From an uncultured Rhodopila sp. (GTDB lineage: Bacteria; Pseudomonadota; Alphaproteobacteria; Acetobacterales; Acetobacteraceae), in assembly GCA_903851415.1 (NCBI GenBank), contig CAINOE010000142.1, positions 1 to 64,000 on the forward strand: a stretch of DNA of 64,000 bases, read 5' to 3'. The position numbers were made by a program, and so were the translations under genes. Shown here piece after piece: positions 28,110 to 36,670 of the stretch; the stretch's first letter is position 1, and every line of letters starts with the position of its first letter. A model generated the notes under the pieces. That model was not told the DNA's origin, searched no databases, and saw only the letters and a list, made by a program, of their open reading frames with translations.

Positions 28110-29000
28110 ATGGTGGTACCTGACGCTTCACAGCTTGCGGCTATGTCGCGGCTCTTCTCCTCGGCCGTATTCAGGGAAATGGCGACGAGAGGCCGGTCGG
28201 CCATTTTTGGCCGCCTGTTCGGTCTGACGGGCGTCCAGGACGCATGCCCGGCGGATGCGACCGTAGGCAATGGCTTCGATGCTGTTTTCTCAGTGCTGAA
28301 GCGAGTTGGCTTGCGAGACGAATACGTCTATCGCGCCGCGGTCACGCATAAGGTGCTCATGGGAAAGCATTCCCTCAGGACGGCCGCCATGCTGACCGAG
28401 TTCCGCGCCGGTGCCTGCAAGGCGGACCTTGTTATCCTAAACGGGACGGCGACGGTCTTCGAGATCAAGTCGGAGCGCGATTCGTTAGCTCGGTTGGCCA
28501 ACCAAGTCGCGAACTACAAGAAGGTGTTCGCATCCGTGAACGTAATCGCGAGCGAAGCACATGTGGCGGGCGTGCTCGAGACAGTGCCCGAGGATGTGGG
28601 AGTCATTTGCCTGTCGCGTCGCTATCAAATCCAGACTGTGCGGGACGCCGAGGATCGGCCCGACCGGGTTTGCCCCGCGACCGTATTTGAGTCGCTGCGT
28701 TCGGCTGAAGCCCGGGCCGTCCTCACAATGCTCGGTGCGGCAATCCCAGAGGTACCAAACACCCAGGCTTACGCGGCGATGCGAGCGATCTTCGCTGAAC
28801 TTGACCCGACGAAAGTCCATCTTGCGATGGTGACCACGCTGAAGCGCACCCGCAATTTGGCACCGCTATCAGACCTCGTCGATCGGCTCCCTCCATCGCT
28901 CCATGCGGCCGCCCTCTCAATCCAGGTTTGCCGGAGAGAGCACGATCGGTTGGTCAAGGCGGTGTCAACGCCGCTCGCATGTGCGATGGCCTGGGCTTAG
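28110..29000 (+). CDS. sce7726 family protein, predicted PD-(D/E)XK-like
   Basis: This 296-residue protein matches the sce7726 family, named after a Sorangium locus. The conserved part starts at MSRLFSSAVFREMATRGRS and runs through YRAAVTHKVLMGKHSLRTAAMLTEF. A nuclease-like signature follows: E97 (TEFRAG), D106 (CKADLVIL) and E118-I-K120 (FEIKSERD), the spacing expected for PD-(D/E)XK enzymes. That fold assignment is my inference. AGGAGG lies only 1 nt before the ATG at 28110, so the GTG at 28113 is an equal start. The sce7725-like gene starts 6 bp after the stop, forming an operon with it and the RES gene. Confidence 0.82.
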   Translation: MVVPDASQLAAMSRLFSSAVFREMATRGRSAIFGRLFGLTGVQDACPADATVGNGFDAVFSVLKRVGLRDEYVYRAAVTHKVLMGKHSLRTAAMLTEFRAGACKADLVILNGTATVFEIKSERDSLARLANQVANYKKVFASVNVIASEAHVAGVLETVPEDVGVICLSRRYQIQTVRDAEDRPDRVCPATVFESLRSAEARAVLTMLGAAIPEVPNTQAYAAMRAIFAELDPTKVHLAMVTTLKRTRNLAPLSDLVDRLPPSLHAAALSIQVCRREHDRLVKAVSTPLACAMAWA

Positions 29001-29816
29001 CGACCCATGTATTACCCCTACTTTCGAGGAAAGCTGTTCGAGCTCATCACAATTCGGGAGTCAGCCAATGTGCTGGCGCGGTCCGGGTTTGTGCCAATCG
29101 TTGAGCCCGTCAAGGAATCGCTGAGCGGACTCAACCGGACGCTGACATCAGTCTCCGACGCAAGCGGCAAGGCAGTCGTGATCGTAAATCCCTATCATGG
29201 CGACCACTGCGACGACGGCGGAGGCATCTCAGCGCTACTCAAGGATGGCTACCTCGGCAACTCGGCGATCACGGCCGGAGTGCTTTTGAGAAAGGACATG
29301 ACAATCGGCGAAGCGGTCGAATGCTATGATCAACATAAAGAGCACAATCCGACTTTCGTCCATGCCGGCTTTACGGAAGCGAAGGCGCTCGCCGAGGCGC
29401 TTGGAGACAAGCTTCTTGATACAAGAAACGTCTTTTTTGAGCAGCATTGTGGCAAGCTCTATCGAAAGCACTTTGCCGACGGAACACGCATTCTGGTGCG
29501 TGACGGCTTCAAGCGCCGTCGCAACGCCGACCATCCGTCGGTCGAGGAATTCTCAGACTTGCACGCGACCTTTGCCGATGAGGGCATGGATGGATTTGGC
29601 GATTTTCTGATCGTCGGAGACGATTATACTGAGGGTGGCGGTCCCGCCTATGCGGTCGCGATTCACCTTACCTTCATTGATCCCGAGAAGGACAATGCGA
29701 TGTATATTTACCACTTCGTCTCAACAACGAAGGACACGCCGACCGACCCGGCGGGCAAATTTGGCGAAGCTCTGACGAAACTTATGGTCAGGCTTGATTC
29801 TCGTACGTCGAATCTG

Positions 29817-29821
29817 CTTGA
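29817..29821 (+). repeat. target-site duplication, left copy (CTTGA)
   Basis: CTTGA directly precedes the left inverted repeat CCCAACTTCCACAGTT of the insertion sequence. The identical pentamer follows the right end at 31730-31734. Confidence 0.85.
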
Positions 29822-31729
29822 CCCAACTTCCACAGTTTGCTCGAAAAAGCATAACCTTATCAGTGCATTAATTTTTTAGGCACCACACCCTCAGTCCGCG
29901 GCAATACTTGCCTTGTCTGTCGGCACCTCCTGAAACACCGGCGGCAGGGTCAGCCCGAGCGCGCGGCAGATCGGGTCGATGCTCGGCCGCGGCGCGGTGC
30001 GCAGCAGCGCCCGCCGTCCATCCTGCTCGACTTCGACGGCGCTCAGATCGAGCAGATCGTCAATGATGCACTGCCACTCGGGCACGGTGCCGCCGCGGGC
30101 GGCCAGGCGATCGAGCAACTCCCGGCGCAGCACCAGAGCCAAAAACGTGCAAAACACATGGCCGCGAATGGCCGCATCCGTGCGATGGAACACCGGCCGC
30201 GTGGCGAGCAAGGTCTTGGCGGCGAGAAAGCTCTGCTCCACCGTCAGCAGGTTGCGGTAGCGCAGCACCACGGCCAGCGCCGACATCGACAGGCTGGTGC
30301 GCAGCACGAAAATCCCGTCGAACTGCGCATCCGCCGCGACCTTCGCCGGATCGATGGCGAACCCGCCATCCGCGGGTGCAGCCAGGAAGCGGCGGTAGCC
30401 CTTGTTGCCGACCAAGCCCTTGGCGCCGCCCGCCAGCTTGCGTTGCAGGCCGGCCAGCACCGTGGCGCGGGTTTCCGCGTCCTTGCGCGCCTCCTCCGCG
30501 TTGCGGCAGACGATGTAGCGGCGGCCCTCGACCCTGACCTCCTTCACCGCCAGGTCGGTTTCGCCCTTCTGCCGCGGGATGGTCAGCGGCACCGCCGCGC
30601 CGTCATCACGCAGCACGGTCTCGCGCACCTCCTTGCTGGACCGCTCGCGCGCGCCGAGGATGTAGTCGATCCCGCGCGCCTCCAAAGCGGCGATGGTCGC
30701 GGCACTTATCATCCCGCGATCGGCCACGATGCAGGCCCGCTCGACCCCGAAGCGGCGGCGCAGCCGCTCGACCACCGGCAGCAGGGTGGTCACGTCGGCG
30801 GTGTTGCCGGGCCACAGGAACGAGGCGATCGGCCGGTCCTGCTCATCCAGCACGATGCCGAGCACGACCTGATTGAGCTGCGGGCGGAAGTCCTTGGAAT
30901 GCCCGAGCTGACCGAGCGTGGCGCCGCCTTCGCCCTCGAAATACAGCGAGGTGGTGTCGAAAAAGGCGACCGAGATGGCGCCGAACAGCGATTTGCGGTG
31001 CTCATACAATGCCTCTTCGATGGCATCGGTGCAGTGGCGCGCCTGGCCGCTGTCCTCGCCCTCGATCGCCTCGCCGAGCCAGGCCATGGCCTTGTAGGCG
31101 TGGTTGAGCATCAGGTCTTCCACGCCGGGGATGTCGAGCGTCTGCTGCCACATGCTGGCGTGGCGGTCGGAGCCGGAGACCATCAGCCGGTGCAGCACCG
31201 TCAGGTAGATGGCGCGCTCGGCGTCGAAGCCGAAGCGCCGGCCGGCCAGGTGCCGGCGCAGCACCGCCTGGCAGCCGGTCTCCCGCCAGAGATGGCCGAA
31301 CACCAGGTCGGGGCCGATGCCGCGGCGGCGGATCTCGGCGAGTTCGCCGCGGTAGAAGCTGGACAGCACGATGGAGCGGCGGGAATGGCGTGCGGCCGAG
31401 GCGATCAGGCCGTCGAGCAGGTTGGAGTTTTCGACCTCGTCGCGGCGGCCGAGCGACTTGATGACGCGCTGGACGTGGCGTCCGCCCTCGCGGACGTTCT
31501 CGACGAGGTAGAGGTATTCGTAGCCGCCGATCTTCTTGACACGGACGAACATGGCTGGTGTCCTGGCTGGGAGAGAGACACCATGGCGAATCCGCGCGAG
31601 TCAAGTGTGCGGGTGGGTTTCTAGCTGGAAAAGCTCTGTATTTAGCACCACAATTTTGTCGATGCACAGGAAAACCGCGGTATTCCGCGGGTTTTCAAAC
31701 GGCATCGGGGGCTAACTGTGGAAGTTGGG
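29822..31729 (-). mobile_element. complete IS1634-type insertion sequence (1908 bp)
   Basis: The element is bounded by terminal inverted repeats. Reading inward, the left end is CCCAACTTCCACAGTTTGC and the right end is CCCAACTTCCACAGTTAGC, 18 of 19 identical. It is flanked by a 5-bp target duplication, CTTGA. It holds a single transposase gene on the minus strand. The target is the sce7725-like gene, whose frame is restored when the element is removed. The perfect duplication and intact transposase suggest a recent insertion. Confidence 0.92.
29891..31552 (-). CDS. IS1634 family transposase
   Basis: This 553-residue transposase is of the DDE type (IS4-like clan). Likely catalytic residues are the Asp in AFFDTTSLYFEG, the Asp in CIVADRGMISA and the Glu in the YREK-like element YRNLLTVEQSFLAAK. 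The N terminus (MFVRVKKIGGYEYLYLVENVREGG) is typical of IS1634 members. It appears full length with no frameshift, so the element may still move. It is transcribed opposite to the host operon it interrupts. Confidence 0.93.
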   Translation of the reverse strand: MFVRVKKIGGYEYLYLVENVREGGRHVQRVIKSLGRRDEVENSNLLDGLIASAARHSRRSIVLSSFYRGELAEIRRRGIGPDLVFGHLWRETGCQAVLRRHLAGRRFGFDAERAIYLTVLHRLMVSGSDRHASMWQQTLDIPGVEDLMLNHAYKAMAWLGEAIEGEDSGQARHCTDAIEEALYEHRKSLFGAISVAFFDTTSLYFEGEGGATLGQLGHSKDFRPQLNQVVLGIVLDEQDRPIASFLWPGNTADVTTLLPVVERLRRRFGVERACIVADRGMISAATIAALEARGIDYILGARERSSKEVRETVLRDDGAAVPLTIPRQKGETDLAVKEVRVEGRRYIVCRNAEEARKDAETRATVLAGLQRKLAGGAKGLVGNKGYRRFLAAPADGGFAIDPAKVAADAQFDGIFVLRTSLSMSALAVVLRYRNLLTVEQSFLAAKTLLATRPVFHRTDAAIRGHVFCTFLALVLRRELLDRLAARGGTVPEWQCIIDDLLDLSAVEVEQDGRRALLRTAPRPSIDPICRALGLTLPPVFQEVPTDKASIAAD

Positions 31730-31734
31730 CTTGA
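31730..31734 (+). repeat. target-site duplication, right copy (CTTGA)
   Basis: CTTGA immediately follows AAGTTGGG at the right end of the insertion sequence and is identical to the left copy. Confidence 0.85.
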
Positions 31735-31861
31735 AACCGGCGCGATAAAGGAGTTCCGGGAGCTTTATGCGCAGAGCCACTTCCCCGGTCTTGGCTATGT
31801 AAAAAAACTCTCGATGAAGCATCACATCGAGACCCTAGCCCATTATTTTAGCTGACGACCT

Positions 31862-32884
31862 ATGCCGGCGCGCTGCTGTCCCGAATGTTTCGATGATCGA
31901 GGTCTGCGGAACAGTATCTTCCAGCATCTGGGTGCAACTCACGGCAGGTGCAGCTTTTGCGGAACGGACAACGTCGATCTGGTCGAGCCGCGTCAGCTTG
32001 CAACATATTTCGAGCTACTCGTGAATGTCTATGAGCCCGACCCCACTGGCAAATCACTCGTCGAATGGATGAAGAAGGATTGGAACCTTTTCTCGCATCC
32101 CGCTATGGACGTGGCCCACGCCAAAGAACTCCTGGGCGAAATCCTCGACGACGGCGAGATTGTCCGCCGGCCGTTCGCGCCGTCGTCGAGTTATACGAGC
32201 GGCGGCCTTATACAGTGGGAAACGCTCCGAGACGAAATGATGTATAAGAATCGATGGTTTCTTGACGTCGCGATTGACACTGACCGCCTGAAAGATTTGT
32301 TGGTCCACCTGCCAGCCGATGATCTGCCGAAACGCTGGTATCGTGCGCGGTTGCTCGTCGGGGAGGACTCATATCCTATCGACAAAATGGGAGCACCGCC
32401 GAAGCGACTTGCATCGCACGGGCGCGCCAACCCGGCTGGCATACCCTATCTATATCTCGGTTCGCTGGCAGAGACCGCGGCATCGGAGGTCCGACCACAT
32501 ACAGGCGAGGTCGCCTGCGTTGCGGATTTCACAATCCCTGGGGTAATACGCGCTGTAGACCTGCGAAATCCTCGCAAGCTTGTCTCGCCCTTCCTGCTGG
32601 TTGACGCAAGTGCGGTCGGTCAACTCCGCGCGGACATTCCGTTCCTTGAGCGGCTGGGCGAGGAACTCACGCGCCCTGTGCTACCTTCCGGTGCAGCAAT
32701 CGATTACATTCCTAGTCAATATTTGTGTGAGTTCATCAAGAGATGTGGATACGACGGGGTCGTTTACCGAAGCTCGGTAAGCGAAGGTTTCAACCTAGCC
32801 CTGTTCAATCCCGCAAAGGCAATCGGCGGGACGGTGTCACGCTATAATATCAAACGAGTCTCGGTGGATGTCGAGCCTGCCTAA
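31862..32884 (+). CDS. RES domain protein with N-terminal zinc-ribbon/HEPN-RES region
   Basis: This 340-residue protein starts with a zinc ribbon (C6-P-E-C9 and C30-S-F-C33). A helical region at about 40-150 resembles the HEPN/RES N-terminal domain. A RES domain follows at about 158-320. RES features include RWYRARLLVGE, PPKRLASHGRANPAGIPYLYLG and SLAETAASEVRPH, with the Arg and Glu expected in the active site. RES toxins such as MbcT degrade NAD by phosphorolysis. No Xre-type antitoxin is adjacent. It starts 6 bp after the sce7725-like stop, and its expression may now be cut by the IS upstream. Confidence 0.85.
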   Translation: MPARCCPECFDDRGLRNSIFQHLGATHGRCSFCGTDNVDLVEPRQLATYFELLVNVYEPDPTGKSLVEWMKKDWNLFSHPAMDVAHAKELLGEILDDGEIVRRPFAPSSSYTSGGLIQWETLRDEMMYKNRWFLDVAIDTDRLKDLLVHLPADDLPKRWYRARLLVGEDSYPIDKMGAPPKRLASHGRANPAGIPYLYLGSLAETAASEVRPHTGEVACVADFTIPGVIRAVDLRNPRKLVSPFLLVDASAVGQLRADIPFLERLGEELTRPVLPSGAAIDYIPSQYLCEFIKRCGYDGVVYRSSVSEGFNLALFNPAKAIGGTVSRYNIKRVSVDVEPA

Positions 32885-32947
32885 CCGGTAATCGATGGTC
32901 TACGCGGTTGCGTGACCCCACAACGCACGGCAACGACAACGCGACAT

Positions 32948-33318
32948 CTCCGGCAACCCCCATGGCAATCACCAGCCACTTCACGTCACTCGTCGCCTCG
33001 TAAATCGTAAATCTGGCACACCCGCGCATCCCGGTAGATCCGTTCCACCGGAAAATCGACGAAGTATCCATACCCACCCAAATTCCGGATCGCCGCCGAA
33101 CACACCGCCTCCGCCGTCTCCGAGGCAAACAGCTTCGCCATCGATGCCTCCTTCAGGCACGGCCGCCCGTCCTCCCGCAGCGCAGGCCGCATGCAGCACC
33201 AATCGCCGAGCCGCCTCGATCCGAGTTGCCATGTCCGCCAGCCGGAACCCCACCGCTTGGTGCTCGATGATCGGCTTGCTGAACGTGATCCGCTCCCGCG
33301 CATAATCCTGCGCCGCCT
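32948..33318 (-). pseudogene. degenerate copy of the acyl-CoA dehydrogenase 3' end
   Basis: About 370 bp closely match the 3' part of the acyl-CoA dehydrogenase gene at 34079. The translation FASETAEAVCSAAI then GGYGYFVDFPVERIYRDARV parallels FASETAEAVCSAAI then GGYGYLVDFPVERIYRDVRV. The copy lacks the first two thirds of the gene. It has an extra CGTAAATC near 33003, which shifts the frame at the C terminus, and another frame change near 33185. It is a partial duplication flanking the accessory island. Confidence 0.85.
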
Positions 33319-33474
33319 GCCTATTGCCTATACGTGTTCATGTCGCTATACTACGGTTCTTACGAGGCTCAGTCTGGAACGTTCGTCGTGGGTGTACTCA
33401 TCCGTGAACGCTTGTGTCAGTGTCTATGGACCCTGGCAATACGCCAAACTCTCTGGACTGCTGCTACCAACCAT

Positions 33475-33810
33475 CTACCGAACCGACCAGCCGAAGAGAC
33501 TGCGGGAAATAAATTGGTTCAATGGATATTCACTACCGTCACTCCCCACATATGATAAGACGGTAATCGTAAAGGCCCCGAAGACTTCCTGGACAAGCTT
33601 CGTAGTTTCTCCCGGACTCAATGGCGTACGATTGTAAATACGCAAAGATTCAACAGTCCCGTCTTTGCTCTTTTGCTTCGCGATAACGCTCCCGGTGGGC
33701 AGAACACTCGTTCCGGCGTTATACAAGAAGGATGTTAAAAAGCCGGTCCCTGACAAGTCAAGGCCTGTGATTTTGGAAATATGCGGGTTGGCAGTCACAC
33801 CGTTCTCCAT
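33475..33810 (-). CDS. hypothetical protein
   Basis: This 111-residue protein is not recognised. It begins MENGVTANPHISKITGLDLSG, is rich in Ser/Thr/Gly and beta-forming residues, and has no cysteines, signal or membrane segment. AGGAGA lies 10 nt before the ATG. Base composition is lower in GC than that of the flanking metabolic genes, which fits acquired DNA between the two acyl-CoA dehydrogenase copies. Confidence 0.45.
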   Translation of the reverse strand: MENGVTANPHISKITGLDLSGTGFLTSFLYNAGTSVLPTGSVIAKQKSKDGTVESLRIYNRTPLSPGETTKLVQEVFGAFTITVLSYVGSDGSEYPLNQFISRSLFGWSVR

Positions 33811-34078
33811 CAGAGCAATATCTCCTGGACCATTTGTCAGATGAAAGGTAAGCTGTCAATACGGCGTGAGCACCTTCGCATCGGCCACAATCGGAAAACT
33901 TAACTCGGTAATTAAACTCAACGATATCAGCATTTAATGGCGCGAACCATCCTATGCGAAGGGCCGATGTACCATCCGACCCACAACGGTCTGTTTCCCG
34001 AGGCGGTCTGGTTCCGATCGAGTCGTCAACCTCTGGCTAACGTGCAAATGTCAGTCAGCGAAACCTCGCCCCGCCCCC

Positions 34079-35212
34079 CTACTCCGGCAACCCCCGGGCA
34101 ATCACCAGCCGTTGCACGTCACTCGTCCCCTCATAAATCTGGCACACCCGCACATCCCGGTAGATCCGTTCCACCGGGAAATCCACCAGATACCCGTACC
34201 CCCCCAACGTCTGGATAGCCGCCGAACACACCGCCTCCGCCGTCTCCGAGGCGAACAGCTTCGCCATCGAGGCCTCCGTCAAACACGGCAGCCCCGCCTC
34301 CCGCAATGCCGCCGCATGCAGCACCAACTGCCGCGCCGCCTCGATCCGGGTCGCCATGTCCGCCAGCCGGAACCCCACCGCCTGGTGCTCGATGATCGGC
34401 TTGCCGAACGCCACCCGCTCCCGCGCATAGTCCCGAGCCGCCGCGAACGCCGCCCGCGCCATCCCCACCGACTGCGCGGCGATGCCGATGCGCCCGCCCT
34501 CCAGGTTGGACAGGGCGATGCGATACCCCTCGCCTTCCGCGCCCAGACGCAGATCCGCCGGCAGCCGCATGTCGTTGAAGGCCAAGGCGCAGGTATCGGT
34601 GGAATGCAGGCCGAGCTTCTCCTCGACCCGCACCACCTCATACCCCGGCGTATCCGTCGGCACGATGAACGCGGAAATCCCCTTCTTCCCCGCCGCCGGA
34701 TCGGTTACCGCGAACGTAATGATCACCTGCCCGTTCTTGCCGGACGTGATGAACTGCTTGGCCCCCGACAGCACATAGGAATCCCCCTCGCGCCGCGCCC
34801 TGGTGCGCAGCGCGGAGGCATCCGAGCCCGCCTGAGGCTCGGTCAGCGCGAAGCCGCCGATCCATTCGCCGCTCGCCATTTTCGGCAGGAAGCGCTTCTT
34901 CTGCGCCTCCGTCCCATACCGCACGATCGGCACGCAGCCGACGGAGCTGTGCACGCTCATGATGGTCGAGCACGGCCCGTCGCCCGCGGCGATCTCCTCC
35001 AGCACCGCGGCATAGGCCAGCACGCCGGTGTCGGAGCCGCCATACTCTTCCGGCACCAGCATGCCGAGGAAGCCGAGCTGCCCCATTTCGTGCAGTTCGG
35101 CGGCGGGGAATTCGTGCGAGCGGTCGCGGGCGGCGGCGCCGGGGGCGAGGCGCTCGCGCGCGAACTCCCGCGCCGCGTCGCGCAGATGGAGCTGGATGTC
35201 GGTCAGCAGCAT
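34079..35212 (-). CDS. acyl-CoA dehydrogenase
   Basis: This 377-residue FAD enzyme oxidises acyl-CoA to the 2-enoyl form and passes electrons to ETF. Motifs include FALTEPQAGSDAS (flavin binding), KQFITSGKNG, and LGGYGYLVDFPVERIYRDVRVCQIYEGTSDVQ at the C terminus, with the catalytic Glu expected in YEGTSDVQ. Start ATG 35212 follows GAGGGAG; an in-frame extension upstream overlaps the thiolase gene and is unlikely. It is the second gene of a thiolase-dehydrogenase operon (14 bp between them). Confidence 0.93.
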   Translation of the reverse strand: MLLTDIQLHLRDAAREFARERLAPGAAARDRSHEFPAAELHEMGQLGFLGMLVPEEYGGSDTGVLAYAAVLEEIAAGDGPCSTIMSVHSSVGCVPIVRYGTEAQKKRFLPKMASGEWIGGFALTEPQAGSDASALRTRARREGDSYVLSGAKQFITSGKNGQVIITFAVTDPAAGKKGISAFIVPTDTPGYEVVRVEEKLGLHSTDTCALAFNDMRLPADLRLGAEGEGYRIALSNLEGGRIGIAAQSVGMARAAFAAARDYARERVAFGKPIIEHQAVGFRLADMATRIEAARQLVLHAAALREAGLPCLTEASMAKLFASETAEAVCSAAIQTLGGYGYLVDFPVERIYRDVRVCQIYEGTSDVQRLVIARGLPE

Positions 35213-35226
35213 GGTGGGCGGCTCCC

Positions 35227-36405
35227 TCAGGACAGGCGTTCGACGGCGACAGCGGTGGCCTCGCCGCCGCCGATGCATAAAGACGCGACCCCGCGCCGCA
35301 GACCGTATTTTTGCAACGCCGCGAGCAAGGTGACCAGGATGCGGGCGCCGGATGCGCCGATGGGATGGCCGAGCGCGCAGGCGCCGCCGTGGACGTTGAC
35401 CTTGTCGTGCGGCAGGTCAAGGTCGTGCATCGCCGCCATGGTGACGACGGCGAAGGCTTCGTTGATCTCGAACAGGTCGACGTCCGACAGCGCCCAGCCG
35501 ATGCGGTCGGCCAGTTTGCGGATGGCGCCGATGGGCGCGGTGGGGAACAGGTTCGGCGCCGCCGCATGCGTCGCGTGGCCCGAGACGACCGCCAGCGGAT
35601 GCAAGCCCCGCCGATCGGCTTCGCTGCGCCGCATCAGCACCAGGGCGGCGGCGCCGTCGGAGATCGAGCTGGAATTGGCCGCGGTCACGGTGCCGCCCTC
35701 GCGGAAGGCGGGTTTCAGCGCCGGGATCTTCTCCAGGTTCGCCTTGCCCGGCTGCTCGTCAAAGGTCACCTGTCGGGTCTTCACCGTGACCGGGGTGACC
35801 TCGCCGGCGAACGAGCCGTCGTTGATCGCGGTCTGCGCGCGGGTCAGCGAGGCGATGGCGAAAGCGTCCTGCGCGGCGCGGGTGAACTGGTACGATTGCG
35901 CGCAGTCCTCCGCGAACGTGCCCATCAGGCGGCCCTTGTCATAGGCGTCCTCCAGCCCGTCGAGGAACATGCTGTCGAGCACCCGCCCGTGCCCCATGCG
36001 ATAGCCGGAACGGGCGCGGTCGAGCAGATAGGGCGCGTTGGACATGCTCTCCATGCCGCCGGCGACGACGATGTCGGCACTGCCGGCGAGGATCAGGTCA
36101 TGCGCCAGCATCGCCGCCTTCATGCCGGAGCCGCACATCTTGTTGACGGTGGTGCAGCCGGCGTCCAACGGCAGCCCCGCTCCCAAAGCCGCCTGCCGCG
36201 CCGGTGCCTGCCCGAGACCCGCCGGCAGCACGCAGCCCATGAAGACTTCCTGCACGTCGGCGCCCGCGATCCCCGCGCGTAGAACGGCAGCGGCTATGGC
36301 GGCGGCGCCGAGGGCGGGAGAAGCCGCGTCCTTCAGGTCGCCCTGGAAGCCGCCCATGGGGGTGCGCGCGGCGCCGGCGATGACGATGGGGTCATGGGGT
36401 GTCAT
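35227..36405 (-). CDS. acetyl-CoA C-acyltransferase (thiolase)
   Basis: This 392-residue thiolase has the acyl-accepting Cys in NKMCGSGMKA, the NEAFA motif, the catalytic His in CALGHPIGASGAR, and the second Cys in CIGGGEATA. It would cleave 3-ketoacyl-CoA or condense two acetyl-CoA. The length and the GHPIGASGAR motif fit the acetoacetyl-CoA thiolase group. It precedes the acyl-CoA dehydrogenase gene on the same strand, which points to fatty-acid or branched-chain acyl-CoA breakdown. Confidence 0.92.
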   Translation of the reverse strand: MTPHDPIVIAGAARTPMGGFQGDLKDAASPALGAAAIAAAVLRAGIAGADVQEVFMGCVLPAGLGQAPARQAALGAGLPLDAGCTTVNKMCGSGMKAAMLAHDLILAGSADIVVAGGMESMSNAPYLLDRARSGYRMGHGRVLDSMFLDGLEDAYDKGRLMGTFAEDCAQSYQFTRAAQDAFAIASLTRAQTAINDGSFAGEVTPVTVKTRQVTFDEQPGKANLEKIPALKPAFREGGTVTAANSSSISDGAAALVLMRRSEADRRGLHPLAVVSGHATHAAAPNLFPTAPIGAIRKLADRIGWALSDVDLFEINEAFAVVTMAAMHDLDLPHDKVNVHGGACALGHPIGASGARILVTLLAALQKYGLRRGVASLCIGGGEATAVAVERLS

Positions 36406-36559
36406 GGTGTCCTCCTGGGATCTATTGGTATCATCACTCTGCGGGTCAGGGCTGGACGCTCACTGGACGGCGTGGCAACGGCTTAGCCTTAAGTGGAGCG
36501 GCCTGCCTTATGTGTCATGGCCTGCCCCTCGGGCCGCGCATGCGGCCCGCCCAAGGGCA

Positions 36560-36645
36560 TGCTTGTGCCCGCCATCCACGACTGTGCCGCGACCAGCACC
36601 CCGAGTCGTGGATGGCCGGGCCAAGCCCGGCCACGACACAGGGGA
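36560..36645. repeat. inverted repeat in the thiolase-synthetase gap
   Basis: CATCCACGACT (about 36573) pairs with AGTCGTGGATG (about 36603), and is followed by GGCCGGGCCAAGCCCGGCC, a second palindrome. It sits in the 265-bp gap between the acyl-CoA synthetase stop and the thiolase start, and could end transcription or mark a dispersed repeat. It differs from the GTCATGGCCCGG family found elsewhere in the window. Confidence 0.5.
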
Positions 36646-36670
36646 CAACGGCCGCGGGCCAGGGCCGCCG

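Larger units (their letters stand above)
29007..31855 (+). pseudogene. sce7725 family gene interrupted by an insertion sequence
   Basis: The 5' part (29007-29821) encodes MYYPYFRGKLFELI onward, a clear sce7725-family protein. At 29821 it is broken by the IS. The 3' part resumes at 31735 (AIKEFRELYAQSHFPGLGYVKK, ending LAHYFS) and stops at 31855. Deleting the IS and one copy of the 5-bp duplication gives an uninterrupted 311-codon frame that reads LLETGAIKEF across the joint. As it stands, translation from 29007 enters the IS and stops at 29879. The family has no proven activity. It keeps 6-bp gaps to sce7726 upstream and the RES gene downstream. Confidence 0.88.
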
